From Cloeon dipterum (taxonomy: Eukaryota; Arthropoda; Insecta; Ephemeroptera; Baetidae), in NCBI RefSeq assembly GCF_949628265.1, contig NC_088789.1, forward strand, positions 4,704,886 through 4,768,885: DNA of 64,000 bases, read 5' to 3'. The first letter of the stretch is position 1; the number at the start of each line of letters is the position of its first letter. Below are positions 1 to 12,300 of this stretch, one piece after another. The position numbers and the translations under genes are program-made. A model generated the notes under the pieces. The model did not search any database and was not told the DNA's origin. It was given only the letters and a program-made list of their open reading frames with translations.

Positions 1-2533
1 AAGTAGAGTGACGAGCTTGGGATGCAGCCTAATTAACACTCAACACTCACACTTTCCCATCAGTGCAAGCTACTGCAGCCGCCTCTCCAGGGGCTAATTG
101 CTTCGGTTACTCTGCGTGAGACGCATGATGCTATATCTCTTTTCACGCCGCTGAGATGGTGAGCAAATCCATCATGCACAATCTAAATTTGAATCCGGTC
201 CAGCGGAGCATTATGCGGAGTTTCGTCGCCAAGGATGAGCTGATTTTTTGCAACAGATATTTTGCCCGCAGCAAGTGATTTACGCGAGACACTAATCAGT
301 CGCGAAGCCCCTCTTGCCTCCTAATTGCGGTTTATTTTGGAACCGCGTGCACGACATTGAATCTCGCGATTTCGCAATGCTCCAAATTAATTAGAATATT
401 TGGCACACGCTGGTGATATACTTAAGATAATTCAACTCTGTTTAATATGGCTACGAAATTTGGATGGTTTATTTCTCAATGTTCTCTTAAAATAATTTTT
501 AAGCAATTCAATTAAAATCATAAAAAGCAATTTGAGGAATGTTCCGTTGTTTAAATTAAAAATCGGACATTGTGTTTCCTCCTTGCCAAATTGTGACAAT
601 TTTTGGTTCGACATTTCAAAACCTATTTCATTGAAATATTATAAAATTAGTACAGAATTTTTAATTTACACTGGCTGAGATCTTTTCAAGAATATAAAAA
701 TATAAATTGAGTATTTGATATTGCGACGTAGGCCGTCTGAGGGGAAGATGTCACTTCAATTCAATATACCTAAGAATATGTCATTGTCAATTATTTAAGT
801 GTTCCAATAAGATACGTGCCCTTCATTTCACACAAATATGATCAGCTTCTAATTCCCCGTCTACAAAAAAACAATTACCGCAAAATCACCAAAAACATTT
901 TTTGCGCTCGATTCAATTTATGGTCCAAATTGAGAAATCGGCAATAACGTTGTAAGTTCCTCTAGAAGAGAATTTCCAATCGATGGTGATACTGTTAGTT
1001 AATATTCTGAATCTTAATTTCCATTAAATCAATGTTTTAATATTTAATATCAATATTTAAGGGCCGGATAGATTTTAAAATGTCACAGTTGATGCCAAGT
1101 TTATTATTATTATTTCGAGTGTTACAAAATAAAATACCGGTAGTTTTCTTAGGCATGGAAATGAGCGTTAGTGCACGAAATCGAGCGCATCAAGCTTAAA
1201 CAAATGGGGTGTGAAAAGTCAGCAACGATTTGTTGGTTCCGCTCCATTTAAGATTTTCAGCACATTTACTTTTCGAAACTGGTCGTGCCATCTTCAAGAT
1301 AGCTCTTAAACTTTTAGAACGAGAGCGCTTCTAAAAATAATACAGCTCAAGCATAAATTTAATAAAGTTCAATGTCAGCGCTATATTTTGACCAGTGCGT
1401 CGTGCCCGAGAGCTTGGTGAATATTCTGAATATATTTATTGGCTGGTGTAACAAACCAACTAAAAATAAAATTAGCTTTTAATTGGTGCTTCCAATGAAT
1501 TGTCTGGAAGTGCGTGTTTCCAAGAACTTAACTTAATTACATATTTTTTCTAACCGCCACAATTCTTTTAAAAGATCCATAATTTCAATTTGTATATGCT
1601 AACTATTATGTAAACTTTCTCAGTAAACTTGTGAGCTGCAAAAATGGTAGCAAGTAAAAAGTCAGGAGGCATTACAGATTTAAGTGTACTAATTTTTGTA
1701 CCCTCACCATCGAACCCTTAATTTATTCCTAAAAATAAATCAACAATAATAATTCCATCTATACTAAATGAAAATTAAGTTCATATTGTATAATTAACTA
1801 TACTAAATAATATTGTAATTAATATCGGTAAAACAAAAAGCTAATCCCTGATGAGAAGCTGCCCATGCCTATTTCGTTGGGTGTCAAATTCTTCAAGCAA
1901 TAAAATTTAGTATATATGCTCATAAGCGCAGTTACCCGTGCGTAATTTCCCCTAGCACCCTGTAGATTTGGCGTCGGCGCCGGCCAGCCCTGTGGCCCCG
2001 CCTGAAAATGCGCCAAACCTCTACCAATTATCTGGCCTCTCTGCTTTATCCCTCTAAGATCGTTGTACCAGCGAGAGCGGATGGCCACTTTGGCCCGTCG
2101 TTGAGGCCTGTATCGCGATTCCCGGCTTGATTAATTGTTCCTCTAGACCAGACCACGCTCCTCTTTTGTTGCGGTAATGCCTCCCTGTCCCTAGTGTCCG
2201 TGCCGTTTATGAAAGTCCTATAACGTTTATGACGTCATTTATTGACACAAATGGATTACTTCATAAATCTAACGGAACCTAAAAAGAGCTGCAGCTTTGG
2301 TGCAAATGCAAACGGTAGAGGTGAAATTGCAATTTCACGGCTGCCTCACGCAGCGCTGAAGTGGGAATACAATGGTAAAGGCGCCCGCCGTCTGCCGCAT
2401 GAGACGAGACTCGCGCGCCATAGAAAGTGAATACATCGACTGCGCGCAGGCTCTCGCGGCGAAATCGTTTTCAGTGTGCTGCTCGGCACGATCCAGACGC
2501 CAGTGTGCACCAGGCAACCATGGCGAACCCGAC
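1..2533. other. Intergenic / 5' flank, no gene seen
   Basis: No exon or RNA gene can be supported here. Positions 400-1850 are AT-rich. From about 1920 the sequence becomes GC-richer, with a small foldback at 1962-2024 (GTAGA-TTTGGCG pairing with CGCCAAA-CC-TCTAC) enclosing a GGCCA/TGGCC stem. The block 2330-2530, just before the first MCO exon, is GC-rich and probably its promoter. It contains TCAGTG at 2471-2476, which matches the arthropod initiator core TCAGT. No TATA box was seen at the expected distance. Confidence 0.5.
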
Positions 2534-2651
2534 ATGATCGAGGAAAAGCGCTCGCTGCTGGCCTCCGGCGCCCGCTGGACGTTGCGGACGGCCTTCGTGC
2601 TCGGGGTGGCCGCCGCTGCCACTACCGTCATCTATTTCACCCCCGTGCCAG
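2534..2651 (+). other. Alternative first coding exon 1a of MCO-related gene 1
   Basis: It encodes 39 residues plus one base and ends CCA-G before a GTGAAA donor. The N-terminus is basic and charged (MIEEKRS..., Arg at 14 and 18) and is followed by a hydrophobic stretch of about 20 residues ending in TPVP. This fits an N-in/C-out type II signal anchor. The donor phase (1) matches the acceptor at 4581. Confidence 0.75.
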
Positions 2652-5600
2652 GTGAAATCTCTCTCGCTAATTCAGACCCACTCGTGCGCAGGTTGCGAAT
2701 CTCTGCAGTGGTGTTGCAATCGATTCTCCTGAGCGGCGCGAAATTGCTCTGCTCTCAGGAAATTGTACGCCGTTGCACTCACGTCTGTCGGCTGAAATTT
2801 GTAATCATCTCGAGTGCTGTACACGAGTTGCTCATTACATTTTATTGTTCCTAACAAGCTGTTTGACTATTTTCTATGAGTTTGCGGAAGAAATTATTTA
2901 TTTGCCGCCGGAAAAACGCGTTTTCAGTGTGTAGTTATGCTCCTTTCAATTTTGTTATAATTGCCTTCACAGCAACGTAAGTTTCTGAAACCAATTGTTT
3001 GGTAAATTTATGAATTTAATTAAACTACTTTATTTAAATCAATCCAAAACGTTTAGTAAAAATCTTTTATTTTTCAAAGTAAATATACTATTTTTTAGTA
3101 ACAAAAATTTAAATAAATTTGGAATTTATGTTGCAGGCTTCAAATTAAAAAATATACCATGAACTTTTTAAACAAAATATTGTGATCGTTGAAATCAATT
3201 CGTACACCGAGGAAAATGTCCTATAAAATCAATAAAAATAGCAAAATAATAAAAAATAAGTTTATTAAATGCTTTTTCAAATCGTCATAGAGGCTGAAAA
3301 TAATAATCATTTACCATATCGGATAGACTTTTTAGATAGCAAAACTATCTTGTCGAGAGGTAAACAAACGATGTGAGAAAACAAGATACACGCTGCTGTG
3401 ACACTAATACAGCGACGGCATTTACAAACCCAATCGCGTTCAAGGTCTACCTCTTTTACTGAGAACTTGCGGCTTGTTTCATCATAAATTATTATACATA
3501 CCAGCATTCAACTTGAATCACTAGCTCTGCAACCAATCAATGGCATCAATGCATTTTTAACTGAAGTACACTTAAACCATTGTACCTGACCGTATTATTT
3601 TTATTATGCATTCTTAGGAAACAATAGCGTCAGGGTTTGGATTGGAGTGCTTTGCTTTCGCTTTTTTAATATCCTGTCATGAAGTTTATTGATTATTTTC
3701 GTTCTGCGGGAGAAGGTGCATTGTCATTTCTTGAAGTTATCATTGTTTAATGAAAAGAGAGTGTCAAAGAAGAAAGTTCAAAGGGGTGGGAAATATTGGT
3801 GTCTGATCAAAGAGACTAAAACATCACAGAGCAGGAACTATTCAGCCTCTCTTAGTTAGGCAGTGTACTCATCCTTCACCAGTCTGTTAGAAAAGATCGC
3901 TTTGCGAGCAAGGCAGATTTGAGCTACTTTGCCATCTGAACAGCGAGAAGGGATACTGCTTCCGCAGCAGTGATTTGCTATCTCACTCTTAAATTTCCTA
4001 GTTATATTTAGTTTTAGAATCTTCTTTGTGAGACAATTATCACTCACTCAGTTCATGCAGTTATTTTCCTCTCAATCCAGTGGAGTTTGTGGGTTTGCTG
4101 TTGAGGGGAAAAGAGTTCTTGATTTATTTCGTGCTCAACAAAGATGCGGGAAAAAACGAGGGACGCCACTTGCTTGTGCAAATGCATTATAGCTTTTGGG
4201 GTGGCCTCCTTAGCCGTTGCCCTGATTTTATCATGTACACCTCTGCCAGGTGAATATATCCTATTTAGAAAATGTACCTATAATTTTTATTATGTCTTCA
4301 TGGCATTTGTAATCAAGATAATTATATTAAAATCTCATCTATTAAATTAATGATGCGTGCGAAACAGCTTTGCAAACAGAAGTTGTGTAAAGTGCACAAA
4401 ATGTCGCAAATCTGCACACTGGACGTGTTACTTGGCGCTGCAGCCATAATATATAAGACTTTCTCTCAAATCCAAGGTTAAGTGCAAGCACCTCTTGCTA
4501 TATGGAATATATATACATACACACCGTCACGGCAGTGAACATTATGTAAATTTAAACGTCACTCGTCTGTCCTATTCCAGATCAATTTTTCGCGTCTTGC
4601 GATCGGCCCTGCCACGAACTCGACTGGCCAATGATTTGCCGTATTAAACTCACCATTGAGGTCTACCAAACGCTCAGCAGGTAATACCGTTGCATTGTGC
4701 TATGACAATGAGGTGCTCAATTTCCTTGATCAAGCTCGTGCGGCACTTGCCCCGAAAATCAGACGGAATGCTGGAACCCAAACTGCGTCACCGCCGACGG
4801 ATTCAAGCGTGGCATCCTGACGGCCAACAGACAGCTACCGGGCCCTAGTATTCACGTGAGTGTGGAGCAGACATTTCAATAGCTATAGATTTAATTTCAC
4901 TACGACTTTAGGTTTGTGAAAACGACATTTTGGTCGTGGACGTCGTGAACAGGGTGCCTGAGCACGGCTTGGCTTTCCACTGGCGAGGACTGCCGCAGAA
5001 AGACACTCCTTTCATGGACGGTGTCCCCATGGTGACGCAGTGCCCCATTCCCAGCTACACAACGTTCCAGTATAAGTTCAGGGCCTCTCGACCCGGAACG
5101 CACATGTGGCACGCGCACAATGGTAAAATATTAACAATTTACAAGATCAAACTAGTATAGCAACTTAAAAATTGAAATTATTAAGAATTGATATAAGGAA
5201 TTCATTCAATTTTTTTCATTGTTACGCAGGAGCTGAAATGGCTGATGGCCTGGCTGGCGCCCTGGTAGTCCGCAGGGCACCAAATCGAGAGCCCCACAGA
5301 GCTCTTTACGACGAAGACAGCAAGGACCACGTGATTGTGATAACAGAGTGGACGCATTCTTTCGCTCTGCAACGGATGCTCCAAGGATCGGTGGCCACAG
5401 ATGCGCTTCTTATAAATGGAAGAGGCGCTTCAAAGGTAAATTTGATTAGAAAAAACTATACAATTTAGTCTACACAACGCTAATAGCTATTTACTTTAAA
5501 TTTTATAAAATAGAAAATTGAAGAAATTAAACAAATAGAGGGAATTTAATTATACCTCAAAGTTGAAAACTCATTACGTTTCAAAAATAATTTTTTTATC

Positions 5601-7222
5601 TACCCTGATTTATTTACATTGCTTTTACATATTCTCTCTTATCAAGAAACGCATTCTCATGCAACACAATTTATTTAGAGCAATTTTCACAAATGAATAT
5701 ATAAACTTTTTAATCAATTCCACCTAATGAATAAATCGAGCTGATAAAAAAATATTTTTTAGAAACAGCACTGACATATTGTCCTAAAATGTTTGAAATT
5801 AGGATGGTGTGCCTTCCGCCGCATTCCAAGTGCTACCTAGTGTAAGGTATCGGTTCAGATTGGTGCACGCCGGCGTGATTTCCGCGTGTCCCTTGAAGCT
5901 AAGTGTGGAGGGTCACATGCTGAAGGTCATCGAAATCGACGGCAGTCCCATCAGACCAAAGGATGTCAGCAGCATCACTCTCGCCTCAGGCAATCCATCA
6001 TTCGATGATCAATGCAAATATCATAATTGTCTTTATTTATTCAAGGTGAGAGAGTTGACTTTGTGCTGGAAACCTCCGCGCCGCCGAGCACCTACGCCAT
6101 GAAGGTGCAGTCGACCTGCAGCCGCCTCGAACAAACTGCCACCGTGCAATACATCGAGTCACCAGAAGTGACGAAGACGAAACGCGAGCTGCAGTCCGCG
6201 AAGCAGGCGGACGCGCAGCGCTTGGACAGCACTGGACAGGCGTGTGGCACTCCGGACGTCGTCTGTCTGGCCGAACTCGAGGCTCTCGACCCGGCGCACT
6301 CCAGCCTTAGTAAAAGCAAGGTAGATTTAGAATTGGAGCTGCCCTTCGAGTTCACCTCCATATCCAACCACAGCCTCGGCTCATTCATAGGTAAATCACA
6401 CCTCTATCCCAATGCGTGAATTTTTGGGGATTTCACGATTTTCAAATGTTTTAGTGAGTCTAGACCCTGAGGTGAAGGTGCCGCACATCTCCAACCTGAC
6501 CTTCGTATACCCGTCGTCGCCCCTGGTGACCCAAGCTGCTGATGTGCCGTCCGGGCTGCTCTGTCATGCTGAGTCAAAGCCTATAGGATGCACAACGTTG
6601 CCTTGCGAGTGTGTGCACCAGCTGGACGTCCCGCTCGGGGCCGCTGTGCAACTCAACCTGCACGACAAAGGTGGGTTTTGCATAACCAGCCCCTCGGTCG
6701 CGGACTGAATAGCTTGGTGAAAGGGTTTTGAGTGAGATAAACAATTTTTCTAGGCGAAGCAGTAGGTGAAGGTCACGTCTTTCATTTGCACGGCTATTCC
6801 TTCCACATTGTGAAAAGACTGGCTAACGGCGTGTCTCTCTCGCCTGCAAAAGACTCTGTCACTGTTCCCGCTGGAGGCAGAGTTGAAATCAGGTTCGTCG
6901 CCGATAACCCAGGTAATTTATTAACATAAAATTATAGTTTAAAATATATTTAAGTGGAAAAATAATATTGAAAAACGCATCATCTGACAAAATTAAAAAT
7001 CAGAAAGTTAAAATTGGACTCCGGAAAATTTCCTGAATAATTCGAATGTTACATTTTAAATAATTTTTAGGTTACTGGTTGCTGCATGACCAGCATGTTG
7101 GGTACACTGCCAGAGGTCTAGGCGTACTGGTTCACGTCGGAGATTCAACTGATATGCCTTCGCCCCCACCAGATTTTCCCAAATGCGGAACATGGCGAGG
7201 ACCGGACTTTTTCCTCACATAA
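2534..7222 (+). CDS. Multicopper oxidase-related protein 1 (MCORP-like), membrane-anchored, copper sites degenerate
   Basis: Ten coding exons: 2534-2651 (or 4144-4249), 4581-4680, 4735-4855, 4912-5122, 5230-5435, 5803-5989, 6046-6390, 6455-6670, 6754-6912 and 7071-7222. They join in frame to 604 aa, or 600 aa with the alternative first exon. The order is that of insect laccases: signal anchor, Cys-rich N-terminal segment (CDRPC, then CGTCPENQTEC and NRQLPGPSI), then three cupredoxin domains. Copper motifs (1a numbering): HWHG has become HWRG (Arg138 for a type-3 His); HAH 180-182 is intact; HxxHxH 509-514 is intact; HCHxxxH has become H560-D561-Q562 with Tyr566, losing the type-1 Cys and His and a type-3 His. 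Seven of ten His ligands remain. Oxidase activity is therefore unlikely; insects are known to carry such MCO-related proteins (MCORP). The frame upstream of 2534 stays open to an ATG at 2372, but 2534 matches the length of the alternative exon. Assignment to the MCO family is secure; orthology to MCORP is inferred. Confidence 0.9.
4144..4249 (+). other. Alternative first coding exon 1b of MCO-related gene 1
   Basis: It encodes 35 residues plus one base, starting MREKTRD. A CLCKC cluster sits directly before a hydrophobic stretch ending in TPLP, and the exon ends CCA-G before GTGAAT. Donor phase, final residues and overall plan (basic head, membrane segment, T-P-x-P) copy exon 1a, which points to a tandem exon duplication. 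The Cys cluster next to the membrane could be lipidated, which is inference. It lies in the intron of the 1a form, 331 nt before the shared exon 2. A TCAGTT initiator-like site is at 4048-4053. Confidence 0.7.
5990..6045 (+). other. GC-AG intron (56 nt) in MCO-related gene 1
   Basis: The family motif (..TLASG|ERVDFVL..) demands a junction between 5989 and 6046. The only donor there is CAG|GCAAT, with acceptor TTCAAG. Reading straight through puts the conserved DFVL segment out of frame. GC-AG introns are a known minor class of U2 introns, and the flanking CAG|GCAA fits their consensus. Confidence 0.75.
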
Positions 7223-7512
7223 ACTGGTTCTTCCATTCCATAAAAACAAACTGAATTTCAGTCTCAGCCAATTCTACAAAATATAAACGAATCTCAAAGC
7301 TCAAGCAGACTGCTTTGCAGAGTTAACAAAAAGCAGATTGTGATAACTTTAAATGTTTTAATTTTACTTTATGTCTGTAATTTTTATTTATGAAATATTA
7401 CTGCCAAGTGTGATAGCAGATTTTGCATATATGGATGTGAGAAAAAACATCGCGAGTATTGTATAATATTGTGAAATCGTGTTGTGAAAAATGATGCATT
7501 GTTTTGTTGTGA

Positions 7513-7518
7513 AATAAA
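7513..7518 (+). terminator. Poly(A) signal of MCO-related gene 1
   Basis: AATAAA, 291 nt after the TAA stop at 7220-7222. It is the first canonical signal downstream on this strand. Confidence 0.6.
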
Positions 7519-7939
7519 AAGTGACATTCCATTTTTAACGGAATTTTGTTCGTTATTTTCACAATGACTTTGACACTTTTAATTCGATTGTTTGGTCTGC
7601 TATAAAGGCGTAAAAAGTTTGTGGCTTTTAGTCACTCTTGGCTTGTCCCGCTGGCCCACATCGAGAGCGAAGCACTCGCGATCTGCGACTATCTCAGAGC
7701 AGAGCATGACTGGCACATGCATTCATCCTAGGCACCAAGGCGCACTGGATGCATTCGACTCACTTTCTCTTTCTAACAGAAAAAAACTTATTATTCTCCG
7801 CTCTCATTGATATTCAACTTGTTATTTACTTTATCAGTCATATATCCATGGATTCAATTTTATTTTAAATATTTATTCTGACTGAGATGAATGTTTCAAA
7901 CGCGGGTCATCATTTAAAAGAGCCGAAGTGGCAAAAACA

Positions 7940-7947
7940 GTCATGAT
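7940..7947. repeat. Target-site duplication, left copy
   Basis: GTCATGAT, identical to the copy at 8610-8617 on the far side of the hAT-type element. Confidence 0.75.
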
Positions 7948-8609
7948 TAGGGTTGGGATTTCTAGAAGGTCGATTATTTTTTACTGAGCGTTCTCTATGA
8001 GTTTTGGCATTAATTGATTTCAAATCGTGAAATTTTTAGTCTTGAGCTACACTCAAAACCGTATTTTCCGACCAAAACCGACTTAGGATCGCTGAGAATC
8101 GCCCTTTGACAACTCCCATTTTGTTCAGTTTATTTTGTTTTAATTTCATTTTTGCCATCAAATGTCATGAATTGGCGGATAAGTTTAAGCTTTCTGATAT
8201 CGTCAATAATAAAAAGCTGCATTGTTAATTTCATACAATTTGTTGTGTGTCCATCACCCTTCACTCATTGATTAATCCACTTATTGTCAATCAATGCGAT
8301 AGTACACAATGCTGAAACACAAAATTAAGACCTAATAGTTGGATAAAAATGCAAGAGCAATGGGAAATCAAAAGCCTATTTGTATTAATTTATCTATATA
8401 CTAATTACAGGCTTAAATTGATTAAAAATGTATGCAAAATTATCTAATATTTTGGATTAATCAAGGAAAATATCGTTAATTCAGACCCCATTTTACTCAT
8501 GAAAATCCGAAACCTTCTATATCTGTCTAAATGGACTCAAAACCATCTAAATCGTGTAAAAAAGGCGCCTTCTTCCTGGAAAAAAATGTCTAAAGTTCCT
8601 AACGCCCTA
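7948..8609. mobile_element. Non-autonomous hAT-type DNA transposon (MITE-like, 662 bp)
   Basis: The element starts TAGGGTTGGGA and ends TTCCTAACGCCCTA, whose reverse complement is TAGGGCGTTAGGAA, giving an imperfect terminal inverted repeat of about 20 bp. It is flanked by a perfect 8-bp direct repeat, GTCATGAT, at 7940-7947 and 8610-8617. An 8-bp duplication and a TAGGG-type terminus are hallmarks of the hAT superfamily. No transposase frame lies inside, so it must have been moved in trans. The intact duplication argues for a fairly recent insertion. Confidence 0.75.
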
Positions 8610-8617
8610 GTCATGAT
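8610..8617. repeat. Target-site duplication, right copy
   Basis: GTCATGAT, identical to 7940-7947. The eight-base length is what hAT transposases generate. Confidence 0.75.
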
Positions 8618-9301
8618 TGAGATCCGTGTTTTCTGGAGAAAACAATAGAAAATAAATTATCTTTTATGTCTATCATGAACCACTAACTGGAGGAGGTTGG
8701 AAACCGTATTTAGCACTCATTCAATAGTTTGATTTTACACAATATATCGACCAATTATAATGTAATTAAATCGAATATTTTTGCAAGTAGTATAACACAA
8801 TTAATGGAAAAAATGAAAAATTGCAGTTAAAAATGATATGAAATATATCGTGAAATAATAAATAGCCAATTTGATCTTATTAATTTGAATATCTTTCAAT
8901 TTCCAATTAATTTCAACTAAATGTTTTGCTTAAACATTTGTGAAGTGGTCTCAATTACACGTGAAAATAAGAAAGTTTCACAGAAAATGCCATCTAATTT
9001 GCGAGAGTTTAGTCATCAGTGTCGGTCCGTTGTGTTGGCTCAAGTTTGCGTGGCTAATCGCAAAGTGCGAATTGCATAAAGCTTGCGCTCGAGTGCCGGC
9101 TGTTATATCACAGACGCTCGCACAATGAAGTGCATGGAGCGGGAGTGAAAGTGGAAAATAACGCGCACCAGTGCCGAGGTGGACAACTATTGCTGCTCAG
9201 GTCTCAGGTCCAGGGCAAATCAGTCTGCCTCGTGCATCGTGAGATATCCGTCGGAGAGCATAATCGCGCGAGATTAGTCGACCCCTCGCCCGCGCTTCAA
9301 C

Positions 9302-12300
9302 ATGGTCGGCGAGGGGATGCAAATTTTCTCCGTTCTTTTCCTGACTTGTAAGTAAAATACGAAATTAAAATTTTTCATTCTTGATTTGATTTTAGGCATT
9401 ATTTATTCTTATTGCTTTATTAATGTTTGTCCCATTTATATTTTTACATTTCCCCAAACCAAACATCACTGTATTTATTTATACATTTGATTGAATTTTT
9501 GGACTCAGCTGTTTAATTTCGAAACGTATTTCAACTATGATATTGCAGTCGTAGAAATATTAATTTCCGCTTCACAGTAGAGAAAGCACTTTACAATAAA
9601 TATTTCTCAGGTGTATTCAAAGAAATAGTCTTCCCAACAAATTCAAGAGCAGTTCTAGAGAGACGCAATTACACCGCAGACGATTGCATGCCGCAATCAC
9701 GTACTTCCTTTTGATGCAACGAAACTGGTTTCCAGATGCAGTGAGCAATAAAACAAAAGTGCCTCGCATAGCAACAAACGAGAGCAAATCAATGCTAAAA
9801 AACTCGATATTTTCGGCAGCTCTTGACCTTGGCGTTCAAGTCCCAATTTCACTTTCACTGCTAAATTGACTCAGCCTTCAGAGGTCGCGATAATAGCTTT
9901 CTTTGCTTCGTAATCGGCACCGCACCGGCATGATGATGCATTATTTCTGGCCTTTGCAGACTTTTTGTGTGCGGTCGGCCACCCGTGCGAGAGAAAATGC
10001 AGCGTCGACCTCCAGCCGATGACCTGCCACTACAAATTCACTCTCCACGCAACCGCTATTAAGTAAGGACTTGCATTATATCAGTTAAATAATAACTGTT
10101 TGCTTTTCTAATAGCTGTGATCACTGCCAAAGAAAAAACAGAACTGCTCAATGCTTGAACCAAAAATGTGACTTAGCCAGTAAATTGGCATTGTCTGTGA
10201 ATGGGAAAACGCCAGGACCGACAATACAGGTATGTTATGACGTGTAAAAATGAGTTGCACTATTGAAAAAATGTTATTTTTTTGCTCCCTCAATGAAATT
10301 TGGACTGATTATATCTAGCTTTTTAAAAAGGAGCGCTTTCATTTCATTTCTACCCATCACAACATGAAAATTAGTCCTATAGATGATAATTTTTTAAACG
10401 GTTTAAATTAATAATCTTGGCTATTTATTTATAGGAAATAAGGGATTTGGTTGTTTCAGGTTTGCCTAGGAGACCGGATAATCGTTGACGTGGAAAACCG
10501 ACTACCGAGCAGTTTCGAAACTTCAATCCACTGGCATGGGATTTTGCAAAAAGGCACTCCTTACTATGACGGAGTCTCGAGAGTAACTCAGTGTCCTTTG
10601 ACACCCGGGACGTCCTTCAGTTATTCTTTCGTCGCTGATAACCCAGGAACACACTTTTACCACGCGGATTCAGGTAAACGTCGTGCTTGATAAGAGGTGT
10701 TTGATCTTATGTATCACGACAAATATAGGTGCATCTCGTTCGGCGCCGCATAAGTTCATTCTATAAAAGAGCAATTCCAGAGAAACTTTAAAAATATTGT
10801 AATAAATTGGTTCTAGTACCCTTCAGTACCTTTGGAAAAAAATCAGTTTCTCGCTACACTACATTATTTCAATATCGTCCTGGTAGCATCGCTCATCAAA
10901 CACTCGAATTTTCCCTGTCTAATTGACTGTTGCCCCTTTCTTGCAACAAGGATATTCGCATTTCGTTGTTGAGAATTGCGAAATTTTTCCACTATAATAC
11001 CAAGACGTTATAAAAAATAGCAATTAAATAAATCGATATTCCTTTAATTATTGTTTGATGATATGGTGGTAATTTATAGGATAAACTTTTGAATTGGAAC
11101 TCTAATGCATTGCATATTTAGTTACGCAGCATGCTGACGGCATCTACGGAGCTATAATCGTTAACGAGGCTGGAAAGCGCGCCCGCGAAAATGTAATCCT
11201 GCTTGGGACCAGAAATGATGCTCTTGTTAGTGGCGCTTTTGGAGCCCTACATGGCGCATTAGTTGGTCAAAACAAGCCGGTTGCAAAGCTTATTTTGAAT
11301 GGGAAAGCCAATAACGAGGTAATTTAAGATTTACTTTTGATTTTACTCCATTGAAAGTATTGATTATTTTCAGAACGTTGATGAATTCGAGGCAAAATTA
11401 TCAGAAACACTATTTAGTTTTGTGAATGTGGCTGCGTATGATTGTCCTTTTGAAATAGCTATGGAGAGCCATAGCTTTAAGGTGGTGAACGCACAAGGAA
11501 GCGATATTTTGCCTGTGTTTGTTGAGAAAATCGTAATTTATCCTGGTGAGTTTTAATTTTATTTTTGCTTCTGTTGGCAATCATTGATTCTTTTTAAGGA
11601 GGAAGATACGACGTTGAAATATATCAAATTGGTGAGAAATGTGAAAAGTGCGTGCTGAAGGTATCAGGTTTGCACAAATGCAGCCAACTGGAACAAATAA
11701 AGACTGTAATCAGGCCTGTGGGAGACCAAAATATTGCAACCAATGATATTAAGGCCAAGGTAGAGGGTTGTACAACAAATGAAATTCAACTAGAAATAAT
11801 TTAAATTTGATTTTTAGTCTCTGTCTGCCAACTGCTTGAAAGATCCCTCAAATTTGTGCAATGCTCAACTGGAGGGTGCCAATCCACCAGACATCACATT
11901 TACTCCTGATCTGACCTTTTTCCTCACATTCGGACATATGAGGGTGCCCAAAGTGTCAAGTGAGGATGTGGAATTCAGATTTGTTTTAAATGACATTGAA
12001 TATTACCCGACCTTTTTAGACAGCAGTAAGTTAACATATTTGCCCCGAAAATGGCTTGAAATTTTAATTCAATAATTTTCAGGTGATGAAGACGGCACCC
12101 TAATTCCCCACATCAACACGGTTTCCTTCAGGCCGCCATCTACCCCTATTTTGTCCCAATACGAAGACCGTGAGCCTTCTTTTGAGTGTGAAAGCTGGGC
12201 GAATTTGTCGCCAGCGCCAGCAAGCAGACCGAAATCCACGTGCAAAGGACCGCCCCACTATTGCGGATGCACTCATTACATCAGGGTTGCGGTCAATGCA

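Larger units (their letters stand above)
7519..9301. other. Intergenic region between the two MCO genes
   Basis: It holds the hAT-type element at 7948-8609 and otherwise AT-rich DNA to about 8940. From 9000 to 9301 the sequence is GC-richer and is probably the promoter and 5' UTR of the second MCO gene. TCAGTC at 9220-9225 matches an arthropod initiator. No other gene is seen. Confidence 0.5.

Noticed and set aside
1848-1855. CTGATGAG, the conserved first core of a hammerhead ribozyme
   Set aside because: No GAAAC/GAAA second core at a proper distance and no supporting stems were found.
1957-2024. Hairpin whose 5' arm starts like the microRNA miR-10 (ACCCTGTAGAT)
   Set aside because: Identity stops after 11 bases, the rest of the arm differs from miR-10, and the stem has only 12 pairs with a bulge before a GC-rich loop. 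A chance match is more likely.
2335-2631. 98-codon frame on the minus strand over exon 1a
   Set aside because: It is a shadow of the GC-rich exon region and shows no domain or splice context.
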